Shown here: piece after piece, positions 43,304-52,721 of the stretch
How the letters are laid out: each line of letters opens with the position of its first letter
How positions within the stretch are numbered: the first letter of the stretch is position 1
Source: Neisseriaceae bacterium JH1-16
Lineage (GTDB): Bacteria > Pseudomonadota > Gammaproteobacteria > Burkholderiales > Chromobacteriaceae
Assembly (NCBI GenBank): GCA_025989215.1
Contig: JAPDNP010000006.1
Location: 241,462-305,461 of the forward strand
Length of the DNA: 64,000 bases
Direction: 5' to 3'
Notes under the pieces: generated by a model
Told to the model about the DNA's origin: nothing
The model's database searches: none
Seen by the model: the letters and a program-made list of their open reading frames with translations, nothing else
Made by a program: the position numbers and the translations under genes

Positions 43304-44920
43304 ATGAGTGACAATCTTTCCGCCGACGTCGTCGTGATCGGCTCCGGCGTGGCTGGCGCGCTGGTCGCCTCTGAGCTGGCTGCCGCCGGCGCCTCGGTGC
43401 TGATGCTCGAAGCCGGCCCGCGCCTGGAGCGCTGGCGCATCGTCGAGAACTTCCGCAACCAGGCCGACAAGGACGACTTCCAGCGCCCCTATCCGGCGGC
43501 CAAGCACGCGCCGCATCCGGAATACGCGCCGGACAACGACTACCTGATCCTGAAGGGCCCGGACGCCAAGTCCTACGCCTCGCAATACCTGCGCGTGGTC
43601 GGCGGCACCACCTGGCACTGGGCCGCGTCGGCCTGGCGCTTCCTGCCGAACGATTTCACGATGAAGTCGACCTATGGCGTCGGCCGCGACTGGGGCATCG
43701 GCTACGACGAGCTGGAGCCGTACTACTACCGCGCCGAGGTCGAGCTGGGCGTGTCCGGCCCGAACGACGGCACCGACCTGGGTTCGCCGCGTCGCCAGCC
43801 TTACCCGATGGACCACCTGCTATTGTCGTACAACGACCAGCGCTTCTACGACGTGCTTAACGCTAACGGCTTCAAGCTGGTGTCCGAGCCGGTGGCGCGC
43901 AACAGCCGCCCCTACGACCAGCGCCCGACCTGTTGCGGCAACAACAACTGCATGCCGATCTGCCCGATCGCCGCGATGTACAGCGGCATCATCCACGTCG
44001 ACAAGGCCGAGCGCGCCGGCACCAAGCTGTTGACCAACGCGGTGGTGTACCGGTTGGAGGTGGACGCGCAGGACCGCATCGTCGCCGCCCACTACAAGGA
44101 CCCGGACGGCAACTCGCACCGCGTCACCGGCAAGTACTTCGTGCTGGCCGCCAATGCGCTGGAATCGGTGAAGATCCTGCTGATGTCGGCGACCGACAAG
44201 TGGAAGAACGGCCTGGCGAATAGCTCGGACCAGGTTGGCCGAAACCTGATGGACCATCCTGGCACCGGCGTGACCTTCCTCGCCGACGAGCCGCTGTGGC
44301 CGGGCCGTGGGCCGATGGAGATGACCTCGATCGTCGACCACCGCGACGGCGAATTCCGCCGCGAATGGGCGTCGAAGAAGCTGCACCTGAACAACCAGGT
44401 GCAGACCCGCCACGCCACACTGAAGGCGCTGTCCATGGGCCTGACCGGCAAGGCGCTGGACGACGAAATCCGCTACCGCAGCGCACACACCGTCAACATC
44501 AACAGCTTCCATGACATCCTGCCCGAGCCGGACAACCGCATGCGCCTGTCCGACCAGAAGGATGCGCTGGGCCTGCCGCGCCCGGAGATCACCTACCAGA
44601 TCGGCGACTACACCAAGAAGAGCGCGGTGCATACGCACGAGGCCTACGCCAAGATCGCCGAGTTGTTCGGCTGCCGCGAAATCGAGTTCAGCGACAGCTT
44701 CGCGCCGAACAACCACCTGATGGGCTCGGTGATCATGGGCGCCGACCCGCGCGACTCGGTGGTGGACGGCCAGTGCCGCGCGCACGACCACGCCAACCTG
44801 TACATGGCGACCAGCGGCGTGATGGCGTCGGCCGGCAGCGTCAACTGCACGCTGACCATCGCCGCGTTGTCGCTGCGCATCGCCGACACCCTGAAACAGG
44901 CCTTGGGCAAAGCGTCCTGA
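43304..44920 (+). CDS. GMC-type FAD dehydrogenase, catalytic subunit
   Basis: 538 residues. DVVVIGSGVAGALVASELAAAGASVLMLEAG is the FAD dinucleotide fold; RVVGGTTWHWAASAWRF binds flavin; PTCCGNNNCMPICPIAAMYSG is a Cys-rich segment typical of the iron-sulfur cluster in bacterial FAD glucose/gluconate dehydrogenases; FAPNNHLMGSVIMGADPRDSVV carries the active-site histidine region. No own signal, so it should be exported with the Tat subunit. It oxidises a sugar, polyol or sugar acid and passes electrons to the cytochrome subunit. Exact substrate unknown. Confidence 0.92.
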   Translation: MSDNLSADVVVIGSGVAGALVASELAAAGASVLMLEAGPRLERWRIVENFRNQADKDDFQRPYPAAKHAPHPEYAPDNDYLILKGPDAKSYASQYLRVVGGTTWHWAASAWRFLPNDFTMKSTYGVGRDWGIGYDELEPYYYRAEVELGVSGPNDGTDLGSPRRQPYPMDHLLLSYNDQRFYDVLNANGFKLVSEPVARNSRPYDQRPTCCGNNNCMPICPIAAMYSGIIHVDKAERAGTKLLTNAVVYRLEVDAQDRIVAAHYKDPDGNSHRVTGKYFVLAANALESVKILLMSATDKWKNGLANSSDQVGRNLMDHPGTGVTFLADEPLWPGRGPMEMTSIVDHRDGEFRREWASKKLHLNNQVQTRHATLKALSMGLTGKALDDEIRYRSAHTVNINSFHDILPEPDNRMRLSDQKDALGLPRPEITYQIGDYTKKSAVHTHEAYAKIAELFGCREIEFSDSFAPNNHLMGSVIMGADPRDSVVDGQCRAHDHANLYMATSGVMASAGSVNCTLTIAALSLRIADTLKQALGKAS

Positions 44921-44942
44921 GTTGAGCGGAGACCAAGACCTC

Positions 44943-46346
44943 ATGAAATTCCATCCCCTGATCCGTCGCGCCGGCGCATTCGGCCTCGCCGCGGCGCTGT
45001 ATGCCACGGTCGCGCATGCCGACGCCGACACCGACCTCGTCAAGCGCGGCGAGTATCTGGCGCGCGCCGCCGACTGCGTGGCCTGCCACACCGCGCCAGG
45101 CGGCAAGCCGTACGCCGGCGGCTACGGCATCGAGTCGCCGTTGGGCACCATCTACTCGACCAATATCACCCCGTCGAAGCAGGGCGGTATCGGCGGCTAC
45201 AGCGAGGCGCAGTTCGACGCCGCGCTGCGCCACGGCATTCGCGCCGACGGCGCCCACCTGTACCCGGCGATGCCGTACACCAGCTACGCCAAGCTGGCGC
45301 CGGACGACGTGAGCGCGCTGTACCAGTACTTCATGCACGGCGTGGAACCGGTGGACGGTGCGGCCAAGGCCACCGAGCTGCCGTTCCCGTTCAGCGTGCG
45401 CCTGGCGATGGCCGGCTGGAACCTGCTGTTCCTCGACAAGGCGCCGTTCCAGCCCGACCCGGCCAAGAGCGAGGAGTGGAACCGCGGCGCTTACTTAGTC
45501 GAGGCGCTGGAGCACTGCTCGTCCTGCCACACCCCGCGTAACGCGCTGATGGCCGAAAGCACCAGCCAGGCTTACGCCGGCGGCGCGCTGGGCGCCTGGT
45601 ACGCGCCGAACATCACGTCCGATCCGGTCAGCGGGCTGGGCGACTGGAGCGAGGCCGAGGTGGTTCAGTACCTGAAGACCGGTCGGGTGGTCGGCAAGGC
45701 GCAGGCGGCCGGGCCGATGGCCGAGGCGGTCGAGCACAGCTTGCAGCATCTTAGCGATGCCGATCTGAAGGCGATCGCGGTGTATGTGAAGGGCCTGCCG
45801 GAGATCCGCGACGCGCGCGACCAGCAGCCGGGCCACTCCTTCGGGAAAGCCCACAGCGATGAGGCGACCTTGCGCGGTGTCGCCGGCGTGTCGGCCAGCA
45901 ACAGCGCCGCCGGTGCCGAGCTGTTCAGCGCGGTGTGCGCCAGCTGTCACCAACCGACCGGCAGCGGCACCCGCGACCAGTACTACCCGTCGTTGAGCCA
46001 TAACACCACGCTGGGTCGCGGCGACGCGCGCAACCTGGTCGCGGTGATCCTGCACGGCGTGGTGCGCCGCGCCGACGGCAAGGACGTGTTCATGCCGGGC
46101 TTCGGCGCCGACAGCCTGGTGAATCCGTTGAGCGATGCGCAGATCGCCGACGTCGCCAACTACACGCTGCAGCACTACGGCAATCCGGAGTTGAAGGTCA
46201 GCGCGCAAGACGTGGCGCTGGCGCGGCAGGGTGGCGAGCCGCCGCTATTGGCCAAGCTGCCCGGCCTGCTGCCGTGGCTGGTCGGTGCGGTGGTGGTGAT
46301 CATCGGCCTGATTGCCTGGCTGATCGGCCGGCGCCGCAAGGGCTGA
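44943..46346 (+). CDS. Triheme cytochrome c subunit of the FAD dehydrogenase
   Basis: 467 residues with a signal peptide (HPLIRRAGAFGLAAALYATVAHA), three CxxCH heme sites (CVACHT, CSSCHT, CASCHQ) in three cytochrome c modules, and a C-terminal membrane anchor (LLPWLVGAVVVIIGLIAWLIGRRRKG). It takes electrons from the flavoprotein and reduces ubiquinone. A start at 44943 fits the signal peptide. A strong terminator follows. Confidence 0.93.
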   Translation: MKFHPLIRRAGAFGLAAALYATVAHADADTDLVKRGEYLARAADCVACHTAPGGKPYAGGYGIESPLGTIYSTNITPSKQGGIGGYSEAQFDAALRHGIRADGAHLYPAMPYTSYAKLAPDDVSALYQYFMHGVEPVDGAAKATELPFPFSVRLAMAGWNLLFLDKAPFQPDPAKSEEWNRGAYLVEALEHCSSCHTPRNALMAESTSQAYAGGALGAWYAPNITSDPVSGLGDWSEAEVVQYLKTGRVVGKAQAAGPMAEAVEHSLQHLSDADLKAIAVYVKGLPEIRDARDQQPGHSFGKAHSDEATLRGVAGVSASNSAAGAELFSAVCASCHQPTGSGTRDQYYPSLSHNTTLGRGDARNLVAVILHGVVRRADGKDVFMPGFGADSLVNPLSDAQIADVANYTLQHYGNPELKVSAQDVALARQGGEPPLLAKLPGLLPWLVGAVVVIIGLIAWLIGRRRKG

Positions 46347-46365
46347 ATGCGTTTGTCAGGCAAGA

Positions 46366-46398
46366 CAATGCCGCTCCCTCGGGAGCGGCATTTTTTAT
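46366..46398 (+). terminator. Intrinsic terminator after the FAD dehydrogenase operon
   Basis: AATGCCGCTCCC pairs perfectly with GGGAGCGGCATT and runs into TTTTTT. The A-rich left side would also let it act for the convergent hydrolase gene. Confidence 0.93.
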
Positions 46399-46404
46399 CA
46401 GCTG

Positions 46405-46428
46405 CGTTCGGCCAAGGTTGGCCGAACG
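46405..46428. repeat. Inverted pair of the TTGGCCGAAC motif
   Basis: CGTTCGGCCAA and TTGGCCGAACG face each other across two bases, a perfect 11-bp stem. It lies just after a conventional terminator and four bases before the hydrolase stop. Confidence 0.85.
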
Positions 46429-46431
46429 GGC

Positions 46432-47127
46432 TCAGCCCTGCGTCAGCGAGCGGGCTGCCTCGTCGATCAGCGCCGCGACTTCCTCTGCATGCGAGGCGAG
46501 CGAGGCGTGGCTAGCGTTGAGCGACAGGATCTTGCGCGCTTTGATGCGTTCGGCCATCCAGCGCTCGGCCTCGGGTGGAATCATCTGGTCCTGTTCCGAC
46601 ACCTGATACCAGCTCGGCTTGGTCTTCCAGGCCGGCGGGCCGGCCACGTCGCTGAAGCAGCGTCCGGCGATCGGTTTTTGCGTCACCGCCATCACCAGCG
46701 CCTCGGTCTCGTCCAGGTCGCCGGCGAAGCTCTCGCGGAACGCCTCCGGCGCCAGCCACAGGAAGCCGTCGGCATCCGGCACGATATGGCTGGCGCCGGC
46801 CGGTGGCGCCTGGCGGGCGAAGATGCCGCCCAGGCTGTCGCCCTCGTCGGGCGCAAACGCGGCGATGTAGACCAGCCCGACCACGTTGGGCGCATGCGCC
46901 GCGCCGGTGATCACCGCGCCGCCGTAGGAATGGCCGACCAGCAGGGTGGGGCCGCCTTGCGCCAGCGCGAGCTTGGTGGTGCGCTCGACGTCGTCGGCGA
47001 GACTGGTGAGCGGGTTCTGCACCGCGGCCACCTTATAGCCCTTGGCGTGCAGCAAGGGGATGACGTGACGCCAGTGCGAGGCATCGCCCCAGGCGCCGTG
47101 AACCAGCAGGATATTGGGCTTGCTCAT
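46432..47127 (-). CDS. Alpha/beta hydrolase
   Basis: 231 residues. ILLVHGAWGDASHWRHVIPLL has the oxyanion HG motif, TLLVGHSYGGAVITGAAH the nucleophile elbow (Ser in GHSYGG) and SLNASHASLASHAEEVAALI the catalytic histidine region. It resembles the salicylate-esterase-like hydrolases of many soil bacteria. Substrate unknown; it stands alone, convergent with the cytochrome gene. Confidence 0.9.
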   Translation of the reverse strand: MSKPNILLVHGAWGDASHWRHVIPLLHAKGYKVAAVQNPLTSLADDVERTTKLALAQGGPTLLVGHSYGGAVITGAAHAPNVVGLVYIAAFAPDEGDSLGGIFARQAPPAGASHIVPDADGFLWLAPEAFRESFAGDLDETEALVMAVTQKPIAGRCFSDVAGPPAWKTKPSWYQVSEQDQMIPPEAERWMAERIKARKILSLNASHASLASHAEEVAALIDEAARSLTQG

Positions 47128-47179
47128 GCTCGTGCTCCTTTCATCAGTGGCGGGGCGGGTCGTCGCCCCGAAAACGGCG

Positions 47180-47299
47180 CTAGCGCACCAGATCGATCAG
47201 CAGGTGTAGCAACCCGGCAACCAGCGCCAGTGCCACCACGCCGGCCAGCCACAGGCCGACGAACCAGCGCCATTGTCCGGGCTTGGCGGTCTTGTCCAT
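47180..47299 (-). CDS. DUF2474 small subunit of the bd-type oxidase
   Basis: 39 residues: a charged start (MDKTAKPGQWRW) then a single membrane helix (FVGLWLAGVVALALVAGLLHLLIDL). It has GAGGAG before the ATG and starts 11 bases after the stop of subunit II. DUF2474 proteins are found next to CioAB genes and are the likely counterpart of the small CydX subunit. Such genes are easily missed because of their length. Confidence 0.85.
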   Translation of the reverse strand: MDKTAKPGQWRWFVGLWLAGVVALALVAGLLHLLIDLVR

Positions 47300-47309
47300 G
47301 GCGGTCTCC

Positions 47310-48314
47310 TCAGTGATAGCCGGTGTCGCCGGCGCGCACCTTGCCGCGGAACACCCAGTAGCCCAGTGCGGTATAGGCCAGGATGATCGGGATGATCACT
47401 AGCGCGCCGACCAGGGCAAAGGCCTGGCTGCTATGCGGCGCAGCGGCCTGCCACAGCGTCACCGACGGTGGGATCAGATGCGGCCAGATGCTGATCAGGA
47501 AGCCGGCATAGCCGAGCGCGGCGATCGCCAGCGCCAGGAAATACGGCGCCTGCTCGCGGCGGCGCGCCACCGCACGGAAGATGCCCCACGCGCACAGCAG
47601 CACCGCCACCGGCACCGGCAGCAGATAGAACAGATTGGGCAGGTCGAACCAGCGCGCGGCGATGGCCGGGTCGATCAGCGGCGTCCACAGGCTGACCACG
47701 GCGATCATCAACAGCAACAGCGCGGTGAGCGGGCGCATCAGCGCGAACATCTTGCGCTGCAGCTCGCCCTCGGTCTTGATGATCAGCCAGCCGCAGCCGA
47801 GCACCGCATAGGTGAACAGCAGACCGAGGCCGGTGAACAGGCTGAACGCGTTCAGCCAGTCGAAACCGCCGCCGGCGAACTCGCGGTTCACCACCGGGAT
47901 GCCCTGGATATAGGCGCCCAGCGCCACACCCTGGAAGAAGGTGGCGGTGGCCGAGCCGGCGATGAAGGCCAGGTCCCACAGGTGGCGGGTGCGGTTGGCC
48001 TTGGCGCGGATCTCGAAGGCGACCCCGCGGAAGATCAGCCCGACCAGCATCAGCGTCAGCGGCAGGTATAGCGCCGACAGCACTGCGCTGTACACCACCG
48101 GAAAGGCGGCGAACAGGCCGGCGCCGCCCAGCACCAGCCAGGTCTCGTTGCCGTCCCATACCGGGGCGACGGTGTTCATCATCACATCGCGTTCCTGCTC
48201 CGCCGGGAAGAACGGAAACAGCAGGCCGATGCCCAGGTCGAAGCCGTCCAGCATCACGTAGACGAATACGCCCAGCGCGATGATGCCGGCCCAAATCAGC
48301 GACAGATCAAGCAT
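47310..48314 (-). CDS. cioB: Cytochrome bd-type (CioB) quinol oxidase subunit II
   Basis: 334 residues with eight to nine membrane helices; LDLSLIWAGIIALGVFVYVMLDGFDLGIGLLFPFF is the CydB N-terminus with the conserved aspartate, and APVWDGNETWLVLGGAGLFAAFPVVY the characteristic second motif. It supports subunit I in reducing oxygen with quinol electrons. Its start overlaps the subunit I stop by 8 bases, and the DUF2474 subunit follows. Confidence 0.93.
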   Translation of the reverse strand: MLDLSLIWAGIIALGVFVYVMLDGFDLGIGLLFPFFPAEQERDVMMNTVAPVWDGNETWLVLGGAGLFAAFPVVYSAVLSALYLPLTLMLVGLIFRGVAFEIRAKANRTRHLWDLAFIAGSATATFFQGVALGAYIQGIPVVNREFAGGGFDWLNAFSLFTGLGLLFTYAVLGCGWLIIKTEGELQRKMFALMRPLTALLLLMIAVVSLWTPLIDPAIAARWFDLPNLFYLLPVPVAVLLCAWGIFRAVARRREQAPYFLALAIAALGYAGFLISIWPHLIPPSVTLWQAAAPHSSQAFALVGALVIIPIILAYTALGYWVFRGKVRAGDTGYH

Positions 48315-49749
48315 GGCCGCTCTCCTCGGAAGGGGTGGAATCGATGGCTTCGTCCGCGCCGGACAGCGGGCGGCGGCCGGAATAGGTGGCCATGGCGCCG
48401 ATGGCCTCGCGCTCGCCTGCCGGCGTGTGTTCGACCAGGCTCGGCCCCTTGCGCAGCAGTTTCAGCAGGTAATAGACGCCGGTGCCGAACACCAGGAAGT
48501 ACACCACCACGAAGATCAGCAGCGACACGCCGACCTGCTGGCGGCTGATCGGCGAGGCGGCCTGGGCGGTGCGCAGCAGGCCGTACACCACCCAGGGCTG
48601 GCGCCCCGCCTCGGTGGTGACCCAGCCGGCCAACAGGGCGACGAAGCCCGCCGGGCTCATCAGCACGCAGGCCCGCTGGAACCAGCGCGCCTCGTACAGC
48701 CGCCCGCCGCGGCGCAGCAACAGCGACGCCAGGCCCAGCGCGATCATCAGCAGGCCCAGGCCCACCATGATGCGGAAGCTCCAGAACACCACCAGCGAGT
48801 TGGGGCGGTCCTCGGGTGCGAAGCTTTTCAGCCCGCGGATTTCGCCGTCCCAGCTGTGGGTGAGGATCAGGCTGCCCAGGTGCGGCACCGACACCGCGTA
48901 CTTGGTCTCTTCGGCCTGCATGTCGGGGATGCCGAACAGGTTGAGCGCAGTGCCGCCCTGTTCGGTTTCCCACAGCCCCTCGATGGCGGCGATCTTGGCC
49001 GGCTGGTGCTTGAGCGTGTTGATGCCGTGGGCGTCGCCGACCATCGCCTGCAGCGGCGCCAGCACCAGCAGCATGCCGAGCGCCATCGAGAACGAGGTCT
49101 TGATCGCCGCATCGCGGCGGCCTTGCAGCAGATGCCAGCCGGCGGTGCCCGCCACCAGCAGCGAGGTGCACAGGAAGGCCGACAGCGCCATGTGCGCCAG
49201 CCGGTACGGGAAGGACGGGTTGAAGACGATGGCGAACCAGTCGGTGGGCACTACCCGGCCATCGACGATGGCGTAGCCGGTGGGGGTCTGCATCCAGCTA
49301 TTGGACGACAGGATCCAGAACATCGAGATCAGCGTGCCGACCGCCACCATCACCGTGGCGGCGAAGTGGCCGCGCCGGCTGACCTTGTCCCAGCCGAACA
49401 GCATGATGCCGAGGAAGCCCGCCTCGAGGAAGAACGCGGTCAGCACCTCGTAGGCGAGCAGCGGGCCGGTGATGCTGCCGGCGAAGTTGGAGAAGGCGCT
49501 CCAGTTGGTGCCGAACTGGTAGCTCATCACCACCCCGGATACCACGCCCATGCCGAAGCCCACCGCGAACACGCGCGACCAGAAGCGGCACAGATCGAGA
49601 TAGACCTGCCGGCCGGTCTTCAGCCACAGGCCCTCCAGCACGGCGATGAAGCTGGCAAGACCGATGCTCAACGCCGGGAACACGATGTGGAACGATACGG
49701 TGAAGGCGAACTGGATGCGGGCCAGATCGACGGCGCTCAGTACGGACAT
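48307..49749 (-). CDS. cioA: Cytochrome bd-type (CioA) quinol oxidase subunit I
   Basis: 480 residues. LARIQFAFTVSFHIVFPALSIG begins the family; heme ligands include the early His (SFHIVFP) and the Met of the later segment. GWVTTEAGRQPWVVYGLLRT is the bd signature. The length, about 40 residues shorter than E. coli CydA, and the companion DUF2474 gene indicate the short-Q-loop CIO type, which in several bacteria resists cyanide. Cyanide tolerance here is inference. The neighbouring MocR gene is divergent. Confidence 0.92.
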   Translation of the reverse strand: MSVLSAVDLARIQFAFTVSFHIVFPALSIGLASFIAVLEGLWLKTGRQVYLDLCRFWSRVFAVGFGMGVVSGVVMSYQFGTNWSAFSNFAGSITGPLLAYEVLTAFFLEAGFLGIMLFGWDKVSRRGHFAATVMVAVGTLISMFWILSSNSWMQTPTGYAIVDGRVVPTDWFAIVFNPSFPYRLAHMALSAFLCTSLLVAGTAGWHLLQGRRDAAIKTSFSMALGMLLVLAPLQAMVGDAHGINTLKHQPAKIAAIEGLWETEQGGTALNLFGIPDMQAEETKYAVSVPHLGSLILTHSWDGEIRGLKSFAPEDRPNSLVVFWSFRIMVGLGLLMIALGLASLLLRRGGRLYEARWFQRACVLMSPAGFVALLAGWVTTEAGRQPWVVYGLLRTAQAASPISRQQVGVSLLIFVVVYFLVFGTGVYYLLKLLRKGPSLVEHTPAGEREAIGAMATYSGRRPLSGADEAIDSTPSEESGHA

Positions 49750-49951
49750 GGCGTGCTCCTGGCGGTGGCGGCGTGCGGAACGCCTCCGGTCAGTGTAGGC
49801 GGCGCGTGCCGCGCTTGCCGGCGGGCCGAGGAAGAGGGAGGGAAAGTCACGATACGGCTCGGGTGAGTGGGAATGACAGCAGTGTGGACGCGTGGCCTGA
49901 TCGGTAACAGAATCAGAAAAATGAAATTTTTGCGTATCAGATGAGGGCGGG

Positions 49952-51364
49952 ATGAAGCGCTACGAGGAACTGGCCGAGCTGTTGGCCGCCGACATCCGCA
50001 GCGGCCGACTGGCGCCCGGCACCCGGCTGCCGTCGATCCGCACCGTGACCGCCCAGTACGGCGTGAGCCCGGCCACCGCGTTCCAGGCCTATTACCGGCT
50101 GGAGGAGCGCGGCCTGGTGCGGGCGCGCGAGCGCTCCGGCTACTTCGTGGCCGGCACCGGACTTACCCACCCGCCCGAGCCGGCGGCCAGCGCCGCGCCG
50201 CGCATCTCCAGCGCGGTCGACATCAGCGAGCTGGTGTTCTCGGTGCTGGAGTCGGCGCAGGACCGCAGCTTGCTACCGTTCGGCTCGGCCTTCGCCTCGC
50301 CGCTGCTGTTTCCGCTACCGCGCCTGGCCAAGGCGCTGGCGTCGACCGCCCGCTTCATCGACCCCTGGGACACGGTGGCCAGCCTGCCGCCGGGTAACGC
50401 GGCGCTGCGCCAGCAGATCGCGCTGCGCTATCTGGGCATGGGTATGCCGCAGCCGGCCGAATCGCTGATCGTCACCAACGGCGCGCTGGAGGCGCTGAAC
50501 CTGTGCCTGTCCGCGGTGGCGCGGCCGGGCGACTTGATCGCCATCGAGTCGCCGGGTTTCTATGCCGCCTCGCAGGCGCTGGAGCGATTGGGCATGAAGG
50601 CGATCGAGATCCCGGTGCGGCCGAAGGAGGGCATCGACCTCGCGGCGTTGGCCGAAGCGCTGGAGCGCCACCCGATCCGCGCCTGCTGGTTCATGACCAC
50701 CTTCCAGAACCCGATGGGCACCACGATGGAGGAGGGCAAGAAGCGCGAGCTGGTGGCGCTCTTGGCGCGTCACGAGGTGCCGCTGATCGAGGACGACGTG
50801 TACGGCGAGCTGTACTTCGGCCAACGTTACCCCCTGCCGGCCAAGGCCTTCGACACCAAGGGCCTGGTGATGCACTGCAGCTCGTTCTCGAAGACGCTGG
50901 CGCCGGGCTACCGGATCGGCTGGGTGGCGCCGGGGCGCTTCGGCCGGCGCATCGAGCAACTGAAGCTGATGACCACGCTGTCGGCCAGCGTGCCGGCCCA
51001 GGTGGCGCTGGCCGACTACCTGCACAGCGGCGGCTACGACAAGCACCTGCGCAAACTGCGCCACGCGCTGGAGGGCCAGCTGCAGTGCATGAACGAGGCG
51101 CTGGCGCGGCATTTCCCGGCCGACATCCGCGTGTCGCGCCCGGCCGGGGGCTACTTTCTATGGGTGGCGTTTCGCGAGGGTTTCGACACGCTGGCGCTGC
51201 ACCGCGCGGCGGCCGAGCAGGGCATTAGTCTCGCGCCCGGGCCGATCTTCTCGCCGAGCCGGCAGTTCCGCCACTGCATCCGCCTCAACTACGGCGCGCC
51301 GTGGAGCGAGTCGGCCGAACAGGGCATGGCCCGGCTCGGCGAGCTCGCGCGGGCGCTGGGCTAG
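49952..51364 (+). CDS. MocR-type GntR/aminotransferase fusion regulator
   Basis: 470 residues. The first 75 form a GntR winged helix (MKRYEELAELLAADIRSGRLAPGTRLPSIRTVTAQYGVSPATAFQAYYRLEERGLV), the rest an aminotransferase class I/II fold with the PLP lysine in SSFSKTLAPGYRIGW and NPMGTTM. PLP or an amino compound probably acts as effector. Its own regulon cannot be read; the closest divergent gene is cioA. Its stop overlaps the convergent deacylase stop by 4 bases. Confidence 0.92.
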   Translation: MKRYEELAELLAADIRSGRLAPGTRLPSIRTVTAQYGVSPATAFQAYYRLEERGLVRARERSGYFVAGTGLTHPPEPAASAAPRISSAVDISELVFSVLESAQDRSLLPFGSAFASPLLFPLPRLAKALASTARFIDPWDTVASLPPGNAALRQQIALRYLGMGMPQPAESLIVTNGALEALNLCLSAVARPGDLIAIESPGFYAASQALERLGMKAIEIPVRPKEGIDLAALAEALERHPIRACWFMTTFQNPMGTTMEEGKKRELVALLARHEVPLIEDDVYGELYFGQRYPLPAKAFDTKGLVMHCSSFSKTLAPGYRIGWVAPGRFGRRIEQLKLMTTLSASVPAQVALADYLHSGGYDKHLRKLRHALEGQLQCMNEALARHFPADIRVSRPAGGYFLWVAFREGFDTLALHRAAAEQGISLAPGPIFSPSRQFRHCIRLNYGAPWSESAEQGMARLGELARALG

Positions 51365-52488
51365 CGCGCCAGCACCACCGGGTTGCCGGCCAGTTCCTCG
51401 TCGCCGACCACCCGGCACAGCTCCAGCCCCGGTTGGGCATAGCGCTGTAGATGCCGCGCGTACAGCAGGCCGGCGATGCGGCTCTTGACCGGTACCACGC
51501 GGTTGGCCAGCGGGTCGACCAGCTCGGCCACGGTATCGCCGGCCTCGACCCAGTCGCCGACCTCGCAGGTGTAGACGATCAGCCCGGCCTGCGGCGCGGT
51601 GATGCTGATCATGCCCTCCCAGTAGCGTGGCGCGGCGACCGGCGCCGGCAACGGCGGCGCCTCGCCTTCCAGGTGGCCGCGCCGCTGCAGAAAGGCGTAG
51701 ATCGCCAGCGCGTCGCGGATCGCCTGGGCGTGCTTCAGGTCGCGTTGGCCGCGCAGCTCGACGGTGGCCGACACGCAGCCGAGCGGCACCGGGCGCTCGC
51801 TGCCGAACTCGCGGGCCAGCCGCCACCAGGCCTGGCCGCAGGACTCCTCGAAGGTGGTGCCGCCGTGGCCTCGGCCGAGCACGGTGAGCGCCACGCCCAG
51901 ATCGCGAGCCAGCGGTTCGAAGTCCGACCAGAACGGCTCGTCGGTATAAAGATGCAGCACCGCCTCGCGGTCGCAGTGCAGGTCGAGCACCAGGTCGCTG
52001 TCCAGCGCCAGCGTACTGAGGGTGTGCCGCAGCGAGGCCAGTTCGGTGGCCGGCGCCTGTTCGGCCAAGCTTTGGCGGATCGCCGCGCGCACCACGGCGC
52101 GGTTGGCGGTCGGGTCCGGGCCCAGTTGAGGGGCGACCGCATCGCGGATCTGCACGAAAAAGTCGGGGAACTGGCGGTTGAAGTTGTCGCCGCTGGCGAG
52201 ATGGAAACGGCCGGACGGCTCGTGCAGCACGTTCTGCGCCAGGCCGATCGGGTTGGCGCACGGCACCAGCACGATTTCGCCGCGAATGGCGCCGGCGGCC
52301 TCGGCCTGGTCGAGCAGCTGGCGCAGATGGTGCAGCACCAGCATGCCCGGCAGCTCGTCGGCGTGCAGGCTGGCCTGCAGATAGGCCTTGGGGCCGCTGC
52401 CCTCGCGGCCGTAGTGCAGGCTGAGAAGGTGGCGCTGGCTGCCGAGGCTGGCGCAGAGCAAGGGGTGAGAGCGGGTATGGCTAGGCAC
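51361..52488 (-). CDS. Succinylglutamate desuccinylase/aspartoacylase-type deacylase
   Basis: 375 residues of the M14-like AstE/AspA superfamily. QASLHADELPGMLVLHHL (HxxE zinc ligands), VLVPCANPIGL, GDNFNRQFPDF and VLDLHCDREAVLHLYTDEPFW are the zinc-site blocks; the C-terminal 80 residues (ITAPQAGLIVYTCEVGDWVEAGDTVAELVDPLANRVVPVKSRIAGLL) resemble a barrel-sandwich/biotinyl-like domain. It hydrolyses an N-acyl amino acid or related amide. GTG at 52488 is chosen because GAAGGGA lies upstream; an ATG at 52554 is possible but lacks a ribosome site. Confidence 0.82.
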   Translation of the reverse strand: MPSHTRSHPLLCASLGSQRHLLSLHYGREGSGPKAYLQASLHADELPGMLVLHHLRQLLDQAEAAGAIRGEIVLVPCANPIGLAQNVLHEPSGRFHLASGDNFNRQFPDFFVQIRDAVAPQLGPDPTANRAVVRAAIRQSLAEQAPATELASLRHTLSTLALDSDLVLDLHCDREAVLHLYTDEPFWSDFEPLARDLGVALTVLGRGHGGTTFEESCGQAWWRLAREFGSERPVPLGCVSATVELRGQRDLKHAQAIRDALAIYAFLQRRGHLEGEAPPLPAPVAAPRYWEGMISITAPQAGLIVYTCEVGDWVEAGDTVAELVDPLANRVVPVKSRIAGLLYARHLQRYAQPGLELCRVVGDEELAGNPVVLAR

Positions 52489-52721
52489 ATCGTTCCCTTC
52501 ATAAAAAGAGGGTTCTGCCACGTGCGGGGCGAAAACCCGCGATAGCGTTCGCATTGATCGGGCCTGGTGCGTCATTCGTGGCGGGAAAGCGCCGCGTGCG
52601 CTACCGGGGCGGCGCCGCAGCGGGGTGCGGTATCCTGTCGGACACTTGACAGCCTGCCGGGGCGGCGGCTCCAATCGAAGCCTTCTCACCCCGCCTTAGC
52701 AAAGCGACACGCCGTAGCCGA

